Assembly (NCBI RefSeq): GCF_011745145.1 | Contig: NZ_CP050191.1 | Location: forward strand, 1,143,991 to 1,207,990 | Origin: Mycobacterium sp. DL440 | GTDB lineage: Bacteria > Actinomycetota > Actinomycetes > Mycobacteriales > Mycobacteriaceae | DNA: 64,000 nt | Direction: 5' to 3' | In this document: piece by piece, positions 8,371 through 16,643 of the stretch | Layout: every line of letters starts with the position of its first letter | How positions within the stretch are numbered: position 1 is the stretch's first letter | Program-made: the position numbers and the translations under genes | Notes under the pieces: generated by a model | Database searches by the model: none | What the model saw: the letters and a program-made list of their open reading frames with translations, nothing else | Told to the model about the DNA's origin: nothing

Positions 8371-9267
8371 GTGTCGATGACACAGGAGTACCCGAAATCA
8401 ACTGCTCTGCCGGCTCGGGATGTCGGCAGGCTGTTGCTGCGCTGCGGAGACCGGCCCGGCCTGGTAGCGGCGATCAGCGGCTTCCTCACCGGCGCCGGAG
8501 CGAACATCGTGTCGCTGGATCAACACTCCACCGAGCAGACTGGCGGTACCTTCATCCAGCGCACGATTTTCCACCTGCCGGGCCTGGCCGCGGTGCGCGA
8601 CGAACTCGAGCGTGATTTCACGCAGCAGGTGGCCGAGCCGTTCGCGATGGACTTCCGGCTCACGGAGGCCTCCAAACCCAAGCGCGTGGCACTGATGGCT
8701 TCCCGCGAGGACCACTGCCTGCTGGATTTGTTGTGGCGCAACCGGCGCGGTGAACTCGACATGTCGGTGGTGATGGTCATCTCGAACCATCCCGACCTGG
8801 CCGATCAGGTCCGCGCGTTCGGGGTGCCGTTCCTCTACGTCCCGGCGACCCGCGAGAACCGGGCCGAGGCTGAGCAACGGCTGCTGGAGTTGTTGCGTGG
8901 CAACGTCGATCTGGTGGTGCTGGCCCGGTATATGCAGATCCTGACTCCCGAGTTCCTCGATGCCGTTGGCTGCCCGCTGATCAATATTCATCACTCATTC
9001 CTGCCGGCGTTCATCGGTGCGGCGCCGTACCGCAGGGCCAAGGAGCGCGGGGTCAAGTTGGTCGGCGCGACAGCGCATTACGTGACCGGCGATCTCGATG
9101 AAGGGCCGATCATCGAGCAGGACGTGGTTCGTGTGGACCACCGCCACTCCGTCGGTGACCTACAGCGACTGGGTGCCGATGTCGAACGGCTGGTGTTGTC
9201 GCGGGCGGTGCTGTGGCACTGTGAGGACCGCGTAATCCGGTTCGGGAATCAGACCGTAGTCTTCTGA
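8371..9267 (+). CDS. purU: Formyltetrahydrofolate deformylase
   Basis: Hydrolyses 10-formyl-tetrahydrofolate to formate and tetrahydrofolate, balancing one-carbon pools. 298 residues: an N-terminal ACT regulatory domain (about 18-95, LLLRCGDRPGLVAAISGFL) and a C-terminal formyltransferase fold with the catalytic Asn-His-Asp set visible in LINIHHSFLPAF and the later TGDLDEGPIIEQD. It matches mycobacterial PurU (Rv2964) throughout. GTG 8371 or ATG 8377 could be the start; both give an intact ACT domain. It stands alone, followed 22 bases on by the MaoC gene in the same direction. Confidence 0.95.
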   Translation: MSMTQEYPKSTALPARDVGRLLLRCGDRPGLVAAISGFLTGAGANIVSLDQHSTEQTGGTFIQRTIFHLPGLAAVRDELERDFTQQVAEPFAMDFRLTEASKPKRVALMASREDHCLLDLLWRNRRGELDMSVVMVISNHPDLADQVRAFGVPFLYVPATRENRAEAEQRLLELLRGNVDLVVLARYMQILTPEFLDAVGCPLINIHHSFLPAFIGAAPYRRAKERGVKLVGATAHYVTGDLDEGPIIEQDVVRVDHRHSVGDLQRLGADVERLVLSRAVLWHCEDRVIRFGNQTVVF

Positions 9268-9289
9268 CCACGGTTCGGGAGGAGTGAGC

Positions 9290-9742
9290 GTGAAAGTCTT
9301 CAATGGTCTTGACGAATTCGTGGCGGCAGCGGGCAGCGAGCTCGGTCCGACCGACTGGCTCGAGATCACGCAGGATCGGGTGAATCTGTTCGCCGACGCC
9401 ACCGATGACCATCAGTGGATTCACGTCGATCCTGAGAGGGCGGCGGGTGGCCCGTTCGGCGGCACCATTGCGCACGGCCTGCTCACGTTGTCGTTGTTGC
9501 CGCACTTCACCCATCAGCTGTATCGCGTCGACAATGTGAAGTTGGCGGTCAACTACGGCTACAACAAGGTTCGGTTCATCACGCCGGTGCGGGTCGGGGC
9601 CAACGTGCGGGCGCGGGCGGCGATCGCCGACGTCGCGCAACTCGACGGCGCGGTGCAGGCGACCATGACGGTGACGGTCGAGATCGAGGGCTCCGAGAAG
9701 CCCGCCGCGGTCGCCGAATCGATCGTCCGCTTCATCGGCTGA
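9290..9742 (+). CDS. MaoC-like (R)-enoyl-CoA hydratase/dehydratase
   Basis: 150-residue single hotdog domain of the MaoC type, which hydrates or dehydrates enoyl/3-hydroxyacyl thioesters. The conserved hydratase motif is visible as FADATDDHQWIHVDPERA, followed by FGGTIAHGLLTLSLLP (catalytic Asp/His in these segments). GTG 9290 is preferred over GTG 9284 because GGAGG lies 7 bases before it. It could be translated with purU, although the functions are unrelated. A strong hairpin follows the stop. Mycobacterial relatives include HtdZ (Rv0130), but the substrate here is unknown. Confidence 0.9.
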   Translation: MKVFNGLDEFVAAAGSELGPTDWLEITQDRVNLFADATDDHQWIHVDPERAAGGPFGGTIAHGLLTLSLLPHFTHQLYRVDNVKLAVNYGYNKVRFITPVRVGANVRARAAIADVAQLDGAVQATMTVTVEIEGSEKPAAVAESIVRFIG

Positions 9743-9752
9743 CGGTTCTTCC

Positions 9753-9834
9753 GCGAGCAGCACAGAACTGCCCATTTTCACGCGAAAATGGGCAGTTTTG
9801 GTGGGTGCCCCTCCCGCTTGCGGGGACTGCTCGC
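9753..9834. repeat. Palindromic intergenic element, terminator-like (copy 1, variant)
   Basis: Begins 10 bases after the MaoC stop. The outer ends are GCGAGCAG (9753-9760) and CTGCTCGC (9827-9834), the same ends as five other copies in this window. Inside is a perfect 14-bp stem, AACTGCCCATTTTC (9766-9779) against 9784-9797 with an ACGC loop, followed by TTT. This looks like a strong intrinsic-type terminator. At 82 bases this copy is longer than the 60-base standard; a second small stem (CCCGC/GCGGG near 9814-9825) fills the difference. Confidence 0.8.
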
Positions 9835-9839
9835 CGTCG

Positions 9840-9890
9840 TCTGACAGTTGTCAGAATTCATTGACGCCCGTCAAAGGCCGCTGCTAGTGT
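9840..9890 (+). promoter_or_regulatory. Promoter and dyads for the flavin monooxygenase operon
   Basis: TTGACG (9861-9866) and TAGTGT (9885-9890) with an 18-base spacer form a plausible sigma-A promoter ending about 30 bases before the TTG start at 9920. Two inverted repeats overlap or flank it: TCTGACA-GT-TGTCAGA (9840-9855) and TTGACG-CC-CGTCAA (9861-9874, covering the -35 box). They are good candidate operators, but no regulator gene is adjacent. Confidence 0.5.
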
Positions 9891-9919
9891 TCTGCATCAC
9901 AATGTGAAGGAGCACTGTT

Positions 9920-11272
9920 TTGCAGCGTTCACTGCCGCGGACCGCGATCATCGGCTCGGGCATCAGCGGGCTCACCGCCGGCAAGATGCTCAAGGACTAC
10001 CGGGTTCCGTACACCACGTTCGAAGCGTCGGACCGCATTGGTGGAAACTGGGCCTTCGGCAATCCGAACGGACACAGTAGCGCGTACCGCTCACTGCACA
10101 TCGACACCAGCAAGCATCGGTTGTCGTTCAAGGACTTTCCGATCCCCGAGCACTTCCCGTCGTTCCCGCACCACTCCGACATCAAGGCCTATCTGGATGC
10201 CTACGCGAATGCCTTCGGACTGTTGGAGAACATCGAGTTCAACAACGGGGTGGTGCGTGCGACCCGGTCCGACGGGGGCGGTTGGGAGATCGAGGATCAG
10301 GACGGAGCCCGCCGCGAGTTCGATCTGCTCGTCGTCGCCAACGGCCACCACTGGGACCCCCGACTCCCGGAGTTCCCCGGGACGTTCACCGGTGAGCAGA
10401 TCCACTCGCACCACTACATCGACCCGAAGGTACCGCTGGAGCTGACCGGCAAGCGGATCCTGGTGGTAGGCATCGGGAACAGCGCCGCCGACATCACCGT
10501 CGAGTTGTCATCCAAATCTCTGCAGAACGAGGTGACGCTGTCCACCCGATCGAGCGCGTGGATAGTGCCGAAATACATTGCGGGACAACCGGGAGACAAA
10601 TACTTCCGCACCAATACGTATCTCCCGTTGTCGTGGCAGCGCAAGATGGTCCAGCTGATCGGACCGATGCTCGGCACCGATCCGACCATGTACGGACTGC
10701 CGGCCCCAAATCACAAGCTGTTCGAAGCGCACCCGACGCAGTCGGTCGAGCTGCCGCTGCGGCTCGGATCCGGTGATGTGGTTCCGAAGCCGAACGTGTC
10801 CCGGTTGGACGGCGACACTGTGCATTTCGAAGACGGGACCAGCGGCGTCTTCGATGTGATCGTGTACGCGACTGGCTACAACATCACCTTCCCGTTCTTC
10901 GACCCCGAGGTCGTCAGTGCGCCCGGTAACCACATCCGGCTCTACAAGCGGATGTTCAAACCCGGTATCGATGATCTGGTGTTCATGGGTTTCGCCCAGG
11001 CGATTCCGACGTTGTTTCCGTTCGTCGAGTGTCAGTCGCGACTGCTCGCGGCCTACGCGGTCGGACGGTACGGACTGCCGCCGGTGGCCGAGATGGAGCG
11101 GGTGATCGATGCCGATCAGCAGCTGCACGGCGGACACTGCACCGACCGGCCCCGGCACACCCAGCAAGTGGACTACTTCTACTACGAGCACGACATCCGC
11201 GTGCGTGAGCTACCGGCAGGGGCTAAACGTGCCGCAGACGGTGCCGGCCTGACGGTGGGAGTGACGCCGTGA
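9920..11272 (+). CDS. Flavin-containing monooxygenase
   Basis: 450-residue class B flavoprotein monooxygenase that would use FAD, NADPH and O2 to oxidise a carbon or hetero-atom. It shows an FAD Rossmann loop GSGISG (12-17), the FMO-type segment FPGTFTGEQIHSHHY, an NADPH Rossmann loop VVGIGNSAAD and the late ATGYN motif. The TTG at 9920 is supported by AGGAG at 9908-9912 with normal spacing and by the position of the FAD motif. The stop overlaps the GTG of the next gene (GTGA), so the hydrolase is translationally coupled, suggesting oxygenation followed by ester or lactone hydrolysis. Confidence 0.92.
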   Translation: MQRSLPRTAIIGSGISGLTAGKMLKDYRVPYTTFEASDRIGGNWAFGNPNGHSSAYRSLHIDTSKHRLSFKDFPIPEHFPSFPHHSDIKAYLDAYANAFGLLENIEFNNGVVRATRSDGGGWEIEDQDGARREFDLLVVANGHHWDPRLPEFPGTFTGEQIHSHHYIDPKVPLELTGKRILVVGIGNSAADITVELSSKSLQNEVTLSTRSSAWIVPKYIAGQPGDKYFRTNTYLPLSWQRKMVQLIGPMLGTDPTMYGLPAPNHKLFEAHPTQSVELPLRLGSGDVVPKPNVSRLDGDTVHFEDGTSGVFDVIVYATGYNITFPFFDPEVVSAPGNHIRLYKRMFKPGIDDLVFMGFAQAIPTLFPFVECQSRLLAAYAVGRYGLPPVAEMERVIDADQQLHGGHCTDRPRHTQQVDYFYYEHDIRVRELPAGAKRAADGAGLTVGVTP

Positions 11273-12177
11273 CTCGCACCGACCTCACGTTCTATTCGGC
11301 CGGTGACCGGTGCAGCGCCTGGCATTTCTCCGCCGCAACCGATGACTTCGCCGGTCCGGCGGGACGGCCGGTGGTGGTCATGGCGCACGGGTTCGGCGGC
11401 ACGATGGACTCCGGCTTGGAGCCTTTCGCCGAATGCTTCGGCGCGGCCGGCCTGGATGTGGTGGCCTTCGATTACCGTGGGTTCGGCGCATCGGACGGGA
11501 AACCGCGGCAGAGCGTATCGGTCGAGCGGCAGATGACCGATTACGGCGCGGCCATCGCGGTCGCCCAACAACTGCCGGGTGTGGATCGCAGCCGGGTCGT
11601 GCTGTGGGGATCGTCGTTCTCCGGCAGCCACGTCCTACGGGTGGCAGCACAGTGCGCCGATGTCGCTGCGGTGATCGGCATGACCCCGTTGACCAGTGGG
11701 CTGGCCGCCAGCCGCGCAGCCGTGGCGCACCGCGATGTCGCATCGGCATTGCGCTGGACCCTGGCGGGGGTGAAGAGTCGCGTGGCCGTGGCGGCGGGCC
11801 GGGCGCCGACCCTGATGCCGCTGGCGGCCAAGCCGGGGGAGGCCGGCGCGTTAGCCCTCAATGGTGCCTACGACAGCTACACCGCGATCGCCGGGCCGAC
11901 GTGGCGCAACGAGGTCGATTCGGCCATCGGGATGGAGCTGGTACAGATTCGCACCGGGGCCGCGGCCAAGGCCCTGAAATGCCCTGTGCTGATTCAGATT
12001 GCCGACTTCGACCGGTTCGTGCCGGCCAACTCGGTGATGAAGACGGCGGTGCAGGCCAGGGCCCAGGTTCATCACTACCCATGCGATCACTTCGATGTGT
12101 GGCCGGGGCATGACTGGTTCGACACCGCTGTCGAGGACCAGGTGAAGTTCCTGACCCGGACGTTGCAGCCAGCCTGA
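11269..12177 (+). CDS. Alpha/beta-hydrolase
   Basis: 302 residues with an alpha/beta-hydrolase layout: oxyanion region VVVMAHGFGGTMDSG (about 35-49), nucleophile elbow WGSSFSGSH with the likely catalytic Ser at 116, acid in IQIADFDRFVP and His in YPCDHFDVW near the C-terminus. The elbow is GxSxS rather than GxSxG, a variant seen in this subgroup. It overlaps the monooxygenase by 4 bases and probably hydrolyses an ester, lactone or thioester from that reaction. A repeat element follows 17 bases after the stop, separating it from the convergent ligase gene. Confidence 0.88.
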   Translation: MTRTDLTFYSAGDRCSAWHFSAATDDFAGPAGRPVVVMAHGFGGTMDSGLEPFAECFGAAGLDVVAFDYRGFGASDGKPRQSVSVERQMTDYGAAIAVAQQLPGVDRSRVVLWGSSFSGSHVLRVAAQCADVAAVIGMTPLTSGLAASRAAVAHRDVASALRWTLAGVKSRVAVAAGRAPTLMPLAAKPGEAGALALNGAYDSYTAIAGPTWRNEVDSAIGMELVQIRTGAAAKALKCPVLIQIADFDRFVPANSVMKTAVQARAQVHHYPCDHFDVWPGHDWFDTAVEDQVKFLTRTLQPA

Positions 12178-12194
12178 CCGGTTACCTTCCCAGC

Positions 12195-12254
12195 GCGAGC
12201 AGACGCGAATGTACCCGGACGAGGGGAAAATGGGGTAGCTACACGTCTGCTCGC
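12195..12254. repeat. 60-base palindromic intergenic element (copy 2)
   Basis: Exactly 60 bases, with ends GCGAGCAGACG (12195-12205) and CGTCTGCTCGC (12244-12254) and an imperfectly paired core that contains GTACCC (12211-12216). It lies between the convergent ends of the hydrolase (stop 12177) and the AMP ligase (stop 12264), where it can act as a bidirectional terminator. Same family as the elements at 19738, 50831, 56457 and 62049. Confidence 0.85.
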
Positions 12255-12263
12255 GGGGTGCAG

Positions 12264-13754
12264 TTACGGGGTGTACAGCGCCGCAACGTCTCCCGGCCGC
12301 ACCTTGAGCGAGGCATTGCGGGGGAGTGCGTCGACGACCGCGACGGCCACCGGCACGTGATGGCTCGGCAGCGCCTCGCGCACCAGGTCTTTCAATTCGG
12401 CTTCGGTGGGCGCGACGGCGTCTCGCCGCAGCTCGACCGCGGCGAACGGCACCGCGCCGAGGCGAGCATCGGGAACGCCCACGACGCACGCGTCGAGCAC
12501 ACTGGGATGTGAGATCAGCACCCGTCGAACGGTTTCCGGCAGGATCTTGAAGCCACCGCGGTTGATCGCGCCGTCGCCGCGTCCGTGCAGGGTGACGAAC
12601 TCGTCCTCGTCGATCGAGGCCAGATCGGTGGTACGTACCCAGTTCGGGCCGATGACCGTGACACTGGCTTCGAGCATCCCGACGGTGCCGGCCGGGACTT
12701 CGGCGGTCGTGTCGGGGTCTACGATGCGGACCCGCACGCCGGGCAGGGGCCGCCCGACGCTGTCAGGTTTGTCCGCGCCATAGCGGCGATGCAGCTCGGG
12801 GGTCCAGCTGCACACCGATCCGGCGAATTCGGTTGCCCCATAGGCCCACAACAACGGGATGCCGTAACGGCCCTCGAACTCGGCCCGCAATTCCGGCTCC
12901 AACGGCCCGGAGCCACCCGAGAGCCCCTCTAGCGACGCCAGATCCTCGGGTGGAACGTCGGCCTGCAGCAGCATCCGGAGGATCGCGGGTTGCACGCCGG
13001 CCCGGGTGATCCGATACGTCTTGATCGCCTGGACCCACTCGGTGACGCTGAACTTCTCCAGCAGCACCATGCGCTTTCCCGCGCACGGCGCGGCCAGCAG
13101 TTGGCAGACGCCGATGCTGCCGAACGGCCAGTACACCAGGGCGGGCGGGGTGTCGGGGCCGACCACCTCGCTGCCCGCTCCGATGGTCATGCTCAGGACG
13201 GTGTGGGCAAGCACATTGGTGGCCACCGGAATTCGTTTCGGCGGTCCGGTGGTGCCGCTGGTCAGAATGTGCAGACCGGACTGCTCCAGCGTGGGGTGGT
13301 GCCGGTTACCGGGCTGTCGCGCCGCGGCCGCGCCGACCCGGAGCGGATCACCGGACAACACGAGACCGGCGGAGCCGGAGGAGGCTACCGCACCATGTAG
13401 CTCAGGCGTCCAGTCATCGATGTCGGCGACAATCGCCGGCAATGCGAGGCTTTCGACGTCGCGGGCGATCGCGGTGGCGGATTGGTACGAGTAGATCATC
13501 ACCACCGGGCGCCGCGTCGCGATGAACCCGAGGATCGTCGCGGCGTGGGCCACCCGGTTGCGTACCACGATGCCGACGGACTCGCCGGGCCCGACGCCTG
13601 CGTCCTGCAGCGCGACCGAGACCTGCTCGATGAACCACGTAATCTCGTTGCCCGAATACCAGTTTCGGGCGAACTCGATGAACGGCCGGTCGCCGTAGGC
13701 GTCCAGCCCGGCAGCCAGCACGTCAGCGAAGTCCGTGTTTACTGGGCTGGACAC
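12264..13754 (-). CDS. AMP-dependent acyl-CoA synthetase (FadD-like)
   Basis: 496 residues of the ANL adenylating superfamily, converting a carboxylic acid plus ATP and CoA to an acyl-CoA. The P-loop core is LTSGTTGPPKRIP (about 165-177), the A5 motif is YGATEFAG, the A7/A8 region is RTTDLASIDEDEF followed by GRGDGAINRGGFKI, and the A10 Lys lies in PRNASLKVRPGD near the C-terminus. It is the last gene of a leftward group (FadE, SDR, ligase), with 6 bases after the SDR. The substrate acid is unknown, and it is closest in layout to the ligase at 28165-29613. Confidence 0.92.
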   Translation of the reverse strand: MSSPVNTDFADVLAAGLDAYGDRPFIEFARNWYSGNEITWFIEQVSVALQDAGVGPGESVGIVVRNRVAHAATILGFIATRRPVVMIYSYQSATAIARDVESLALPAIVADIDDWTPELHGAVASSGSAGLVLSGDPLRVGAAAARQPGNRHHPTLEQSGLHILTSGTTGPPKRIPVATNVLAHTVLSMTIGAGSEVVGPDTPPALVYWPFGSIGVCQLLAAPCAGKRMVLLEKFSVTEWVQAIKTYRITRAGVQPAILRMLLQADVPPEDLASLEGLSGGSGPLEPELRAEFEGRYGIPLLWAYGATEFAGSVCSWTPELHRRYGADKPDSVGRPLPGVRVRIVDPDTTAEVPAGTVGMLEASVTVIGPNWVRTTDLASIDEDEFVTLHGRGDGAINRGGFKILPETVRRVLISHPSVLDACVVGVPDARLGAVPFAAVELRRDAVAPTEAELKDLVREALPSHHVPVAVAVVDALPRNASLKVRPGDVAALYTP

Positions 13755-13760
13755 GCCGGC

Positions 13761-14582
13761 CTAGAACTGCGTGGAGCCCAGATCGACGGCGACCCGACTG
13801 GCCGTGACATACCTTGACTCGTCGCTCGCCAGCCAGATCGCCGCGTCCGCGATGTCCTCGGGTTCGGCGATGTAGTCCGGCAGGAACGGGGTGACCATCT
13901 GCATCAGGCCGGGGTTGGTGTCGTTGGCCCGGTTGAGTGCAGCCAGCATGTCACCGGTGCCCATCGGGGTGTTGACCGCGCCAGGATGCAGGCTGTTCAC
14001 CCGGATCTTGTGCTTGCCCAGCTCGGCGGCGAACGCCCGGGCCATACCGGCGACAGCGTGCTTGCTGGCCGTGTAGTGCACCATGAACGGCTGCATCTTG
14101 ATACCGGCAGCCGAGCTGATCAGGATGATCGACCCGCCACGTCCGCCGTCGATGATGTGCTGGGCGCCGGCCATCACCGTGTTCCAGGTGCCGGTGACGT
14201 TGATATCCATGACGTCGCGGAAGGATTCGGGGGTGGTCTCGTTCCACGGCTCGGGCACCGTGATACCCGCGTTGGCGACGATGACATCGAGCCGGCCGAA
14301 CTCGGCGACGCCCTTGCCGACGATTGTCCGCAATGCGTCGTGGTCGCGGGTGTCGGTGGCGGTGGCGATGATCCGCTTGCCGGTGGCCTCGACCAGGCGC
14401 ACGGTCTCGGCGAGATCCTCGGGGGTCGCCGAGTCGTAGGGCACGCTCGGCGGCAGCGGCGCGGCGATGTCGACCGCGATGATGTCGGCGCCCTCTTTGG
14501 CCATCCGGATCGCATGCGCGCGTCCCTGCCCACGGGCAGCTCCGGTGATAAAGGCGACCTTTCCGGCGAGCCGCTGGGTCAT
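13761..14582 (-). CDS. Mycofactocin-coupled SDR oxidoreductase
   Basis: 273-residue short-chain dehydrogenase with TGAARGQGR (about 14-22), NAG (NANAGIT), catalytic Ser in ILISSAAG and YxxxK in YTASK. The extra segment between strands beta-2 and beta-3 (about 40-65, PLPPSVPYDSATPEDLAETV) is the hallmark of the family that reduces the redox cofactor mycofactocin using a tightly bound NAD. It would oxidise a hydroxyl group to a ketone. The operon is fadE, SDR, ligase. A mycofactocin biosynthesis cluster is expected elsewhere in the genome. Confidence 0.9.
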   Translation of the reverse strand: MTQRLAGKVAFITGAARGQGRAHAIRMAKEGADIIAVDIAAPLPPSVPYDSATPEDLAETVRLVEATGKRIIATATDTRDHDALRTIVGKGVAEFGRLDVIVANAGITVPEPWNETTPESFRDVMDINVTGTWNTVMAGAQHIIDGGRGGSIILISSAAGIKMQPFMVHYTASKHAVAGMARAFAAELGKHKIRVNSLHPGAVNTPMGTGDMLAALNRANDTNPGLMQMVTPFLPDYIAEPEDIADAAIWLASDESRYVTASRVAVDLGSTQF

Positions 14583-14606
14583 GGATTCTCCTTAGTGAAT
14601 AGGTAT

Positions 14607-15788
14607 TTAGAGTTGACGCTGGGCGGCCTTGACCAGCCCGCCGCCGATGATGAGCCGCTGGATCTCGCTGGTGCCCTCGTAGAGACGCAGCAGCCGGACT
14701 TCCCGGTAGATGCGCTCGACCGGGACCTCACGCATGTAACCGGTACCGCCGTGGATCTGCACCGCGAGATCGGCTACGTTGTCTGCCATTTCGGTGCAGA
14801 AGAGCTTGGCCGCCGACGGGGCGATGCGGCGGTCCTCGCCAGACACCCAATTGGCTGCGGCGTCGCGGACCAGCGCGCGTCCGGCCATCACGCCCGTCTG
14901 CTGGTCGGCGATCATCGCCTGCACCAACTGGAAGCTGCCGATCGGCTGGCCGCCCTGGGTGGCCGCGGCGGCATAGGCTACCGATTCGTCGAGCGCGCGT
15001 TGGGCCGACCCCACTGCCAGCGCTGCGATGTGTACCCGGCCGCGGGCCAAGGAGGTCATCGCGGCGCGATAGCCGACGTCTTCGCTTCCTCCGACGAGTG
15101 CGGTGGCCGGCACCCGCACGTCGGTGAAGTTGACGTCTGCCGTCCAGGCGCCTTCCTGTCCCATCTTGGCGTCCTTCGCGCCGACTTCGACGCCGGCTGC
15201 GTCGGCGGGGACGAGGAAGACCGCGATCCCCGCACCTTTCTCGTCAGCCGGGCGGGTGCGGGCGAACACCACGAAGAGATTCGCGGTGGGCGCATTGGTG
15301 ATGAACCGCTTCTGGCCGTCGATCACCCAGTCGTCCCCGTCGCGAACCGCCTTGGTGCGCAAGCCCGCCGGATTGGATCCGGCGCCGGGCTCGGTCAGCG
15401 CGAACGAGGCGACGACGTCACCGGAGGCAATGCCCTCCAGCCACCGGGTCTTCTGCTCGTCGGTGCCGAACCCCACCAGCACCTGCCCGGCGATCCCGTT
15501 GTTGGTGCCGAACATCGACCGCAACGCCAGCGAGGTATACCCGAATTCCATTGCCAGTTCGACATCTTGGGCCAGGTTGAGCCCCAGACCGCCCCACTGC
15601 TGAGGGATCGCGTAGCCGAACAACCCCATGTTCTTGGCCTGGTCGCGCAGATCGTCGGGCACCTTGTCGGTGGCCAAGATCTCGTTCTCGCGGGGCACCA
15701 CGGCGGTGCGGATGAAGCTGCGGGTCTGCGCCAGGATCTCCCGAAAATCCTCGTCGCTGACTTCGGCAAGGGCCGCGGTGGTGGTCAC
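14607..15788 (-). CDS. Acyl-CoA dehydrogenase (FadE-like)
   Basis: 393 residues with the standard three-part acyl-CoA dehydrogenase fold. It shows FAD-contacting FALTEPGAGSNP, the WVIDGQKRFITNA segment and the catalytic Glu in RLYEGTSEIQRLI close to the C-terminus. It introduces a 2,3 double bond into an acyl-CoA, passing electrons to ETF. GTG 15788 is chosen over the ATG at 15839 because GGAG sits upstream and family members begin near VTTTAALAEVSDEDF. It heads a leftward operon and is divergent from the SDR at 15903. Confidence 0.92.
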   Translation of the reverse strand: MTTTAALAEVSDEDFREILAQTRSFIRTAVVPRENEILATDKVPDDLRDQAKNMGLFGYAIPQQWGGLGLNLAQDVELAMEFGYTSLALRSMFGTNNGIAGQVLVGFGTDEQKTRWLEGIASGDVVASFALTEPGAGSNPAGLRTKAVRDGDDWVIDGQKRFITNAPTANLFVVFARTRPADEKGAGIAVFLVPADAAGVEVGAKDAKMGQEGAWTADVNFTDVRVPATALVGGSEDVGYRAAMTSLARGRVHIAALAVGSAQRALDESVAYAAAATQGGQPIGSFQLVQAMIADQQTGVMAGRALVRDAAANWVSGEDRRIAPSAAKLFCTEMADNVADLAVQIHGGTGYMREVPVERIYREVRLLRLYEGTSEIQRLIIGGGLVKAAQRQL

Positions 15789-15902
15789 AGGGGAGCTCCA
15801 TTTCGTCGCGCGGGATTCGCGGGGCTGATGAATCTCCAATATCGTATATGAAATATGATCTGGTTCAGACAGAGCCCCCGGGATCGAAAGTTAGGTGATC
15901 AG
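15789..15902. promoter_or_regulatory. Divergent promoter region between two acyl-CoA operons
   Basis: About 110 bases containing an AT-rich core (15837-15860: repeated ATAT/GATA words) that is unlike the GC-rich flanks. It should hold the promoters for both the leftward FadE and the rightward SDR operon. The core reads as a loose inverted repeat but I cannot define one clean operator. The GntR gene at the end of the rightward operon is the obvious candidate regulator. Confidence 0.4.
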
Positions 15903-16643
15903 GTGTCGTTGCTGACCGGACAGACTGCAGTGGTGACAGGCGGTGCCCAGGGTCTGGGCCTGGCCATCGCGAAGCGCTTCATCGACGAGGGTGCCCGGGT
16001 GGTGCTCGGCGACGTCAACCTGGAAGCCACCGAGGCGGCCGCCCAAGAGCTCGGCGGGCCCGAGGTGGCGACTGCGGTGCGTTGCGATGTGACGTCGTCC
16101 GCTGAGGTCGAAGCCCTCGTGCAGGCCGCCGTCCAGCGATTCGGTGGGCTGGACATCATGGTCAACAATGCCGGCATCACTCGCGACGCGACGTTGCGCA
16201 AGATGACCGAGGAGCAGTTCGACCAAGTCATTGCGGTGCACCTGAAGGGGACCTGGAACGGCACCAAGTCGGCCGCGGCCATCATGCGGGAGAACAAGCG
16301 CGGCGCGATCGTGAACATGTCCTCGATCTCCGGCAAGGTCGGGTTGATCGGCCAGACCAACTATTCGGCGGCCAAGGCCGGCATCGTCGGCATGACCAAG
16401 GCCTCGGCCAAGGAACTCGCCCACCTCGGGGTACGGGTCAACGCCATCCAGCCCGGACTGATCCGGTCGGCAATGACAGAAGCCATGCCGCAACGGATTT
16501 GGGATCAGAAGCTGGCCGAGATCCCGATGGCCCGGGCCGGTGAACCCGACGAGGTGGCCAAGGTCGCGCTGTTCCTGGCCAGCGACCTGTCGTCGTACAT
16601 GACGGGCACCGTGCTCGAGGTGACCGGCGGTCGGCACGTATGA
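15903..16643 (+). CDS. SDR oxidoreductase (FabG-like, 3-hydroxyacyl-CoA dehydrogenase candidate)
   Basis: 246 residues. Classical SDR with TGGAQGLG cofactor loop (about 12-19), NNAGITRD, Ser in NMSSISG and YxxxK in YSAAK, then [13 protein letters not shown]. FabG-type enzymes reduce or oxidise 3-oxo/3-hydroxy acyl thioesters. GTG 15903 is preferred to the upstream ATG (15855), which adds an unlikely charged extension. The stop overlaps the thiolase ATG (ATGA), and the order SDR, thiolase, FadE makes a beta-oxidation role likely: this would be the 3-hydroxyacyl-CoA dehydrogenase step. Confidence 0.9.
   Translation: MSLLTGQTAVVTGGAQGLGLAIAKRFIDEGARVVLGDVNLEATEAAAQELGGPEVATAVRCDVTSSAEVEALVQAAVQRFGGLDIMVNNAGITRDATLRKMTEEQFDQVIAVHLKGTWNGTKSAAAIMRENKRGAIVNMSSISGKVGLIGQTNYSAAKAGIVGMTKASAKELAHLGVRVNAIQPGLIRSAMTEAMPQRIWDQKLAEIPMARAGEPDEVAKVALFLASDLSSYMTGTVLEVTGGRHV

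Noticed and set aside
13986..15851. 621-codon rightward open frame
   Set aside because: Antisense to the mycofactocin SDR and FadE genes, which have complete catalytic motifs; long antisense frames are common in high-GC DNA.
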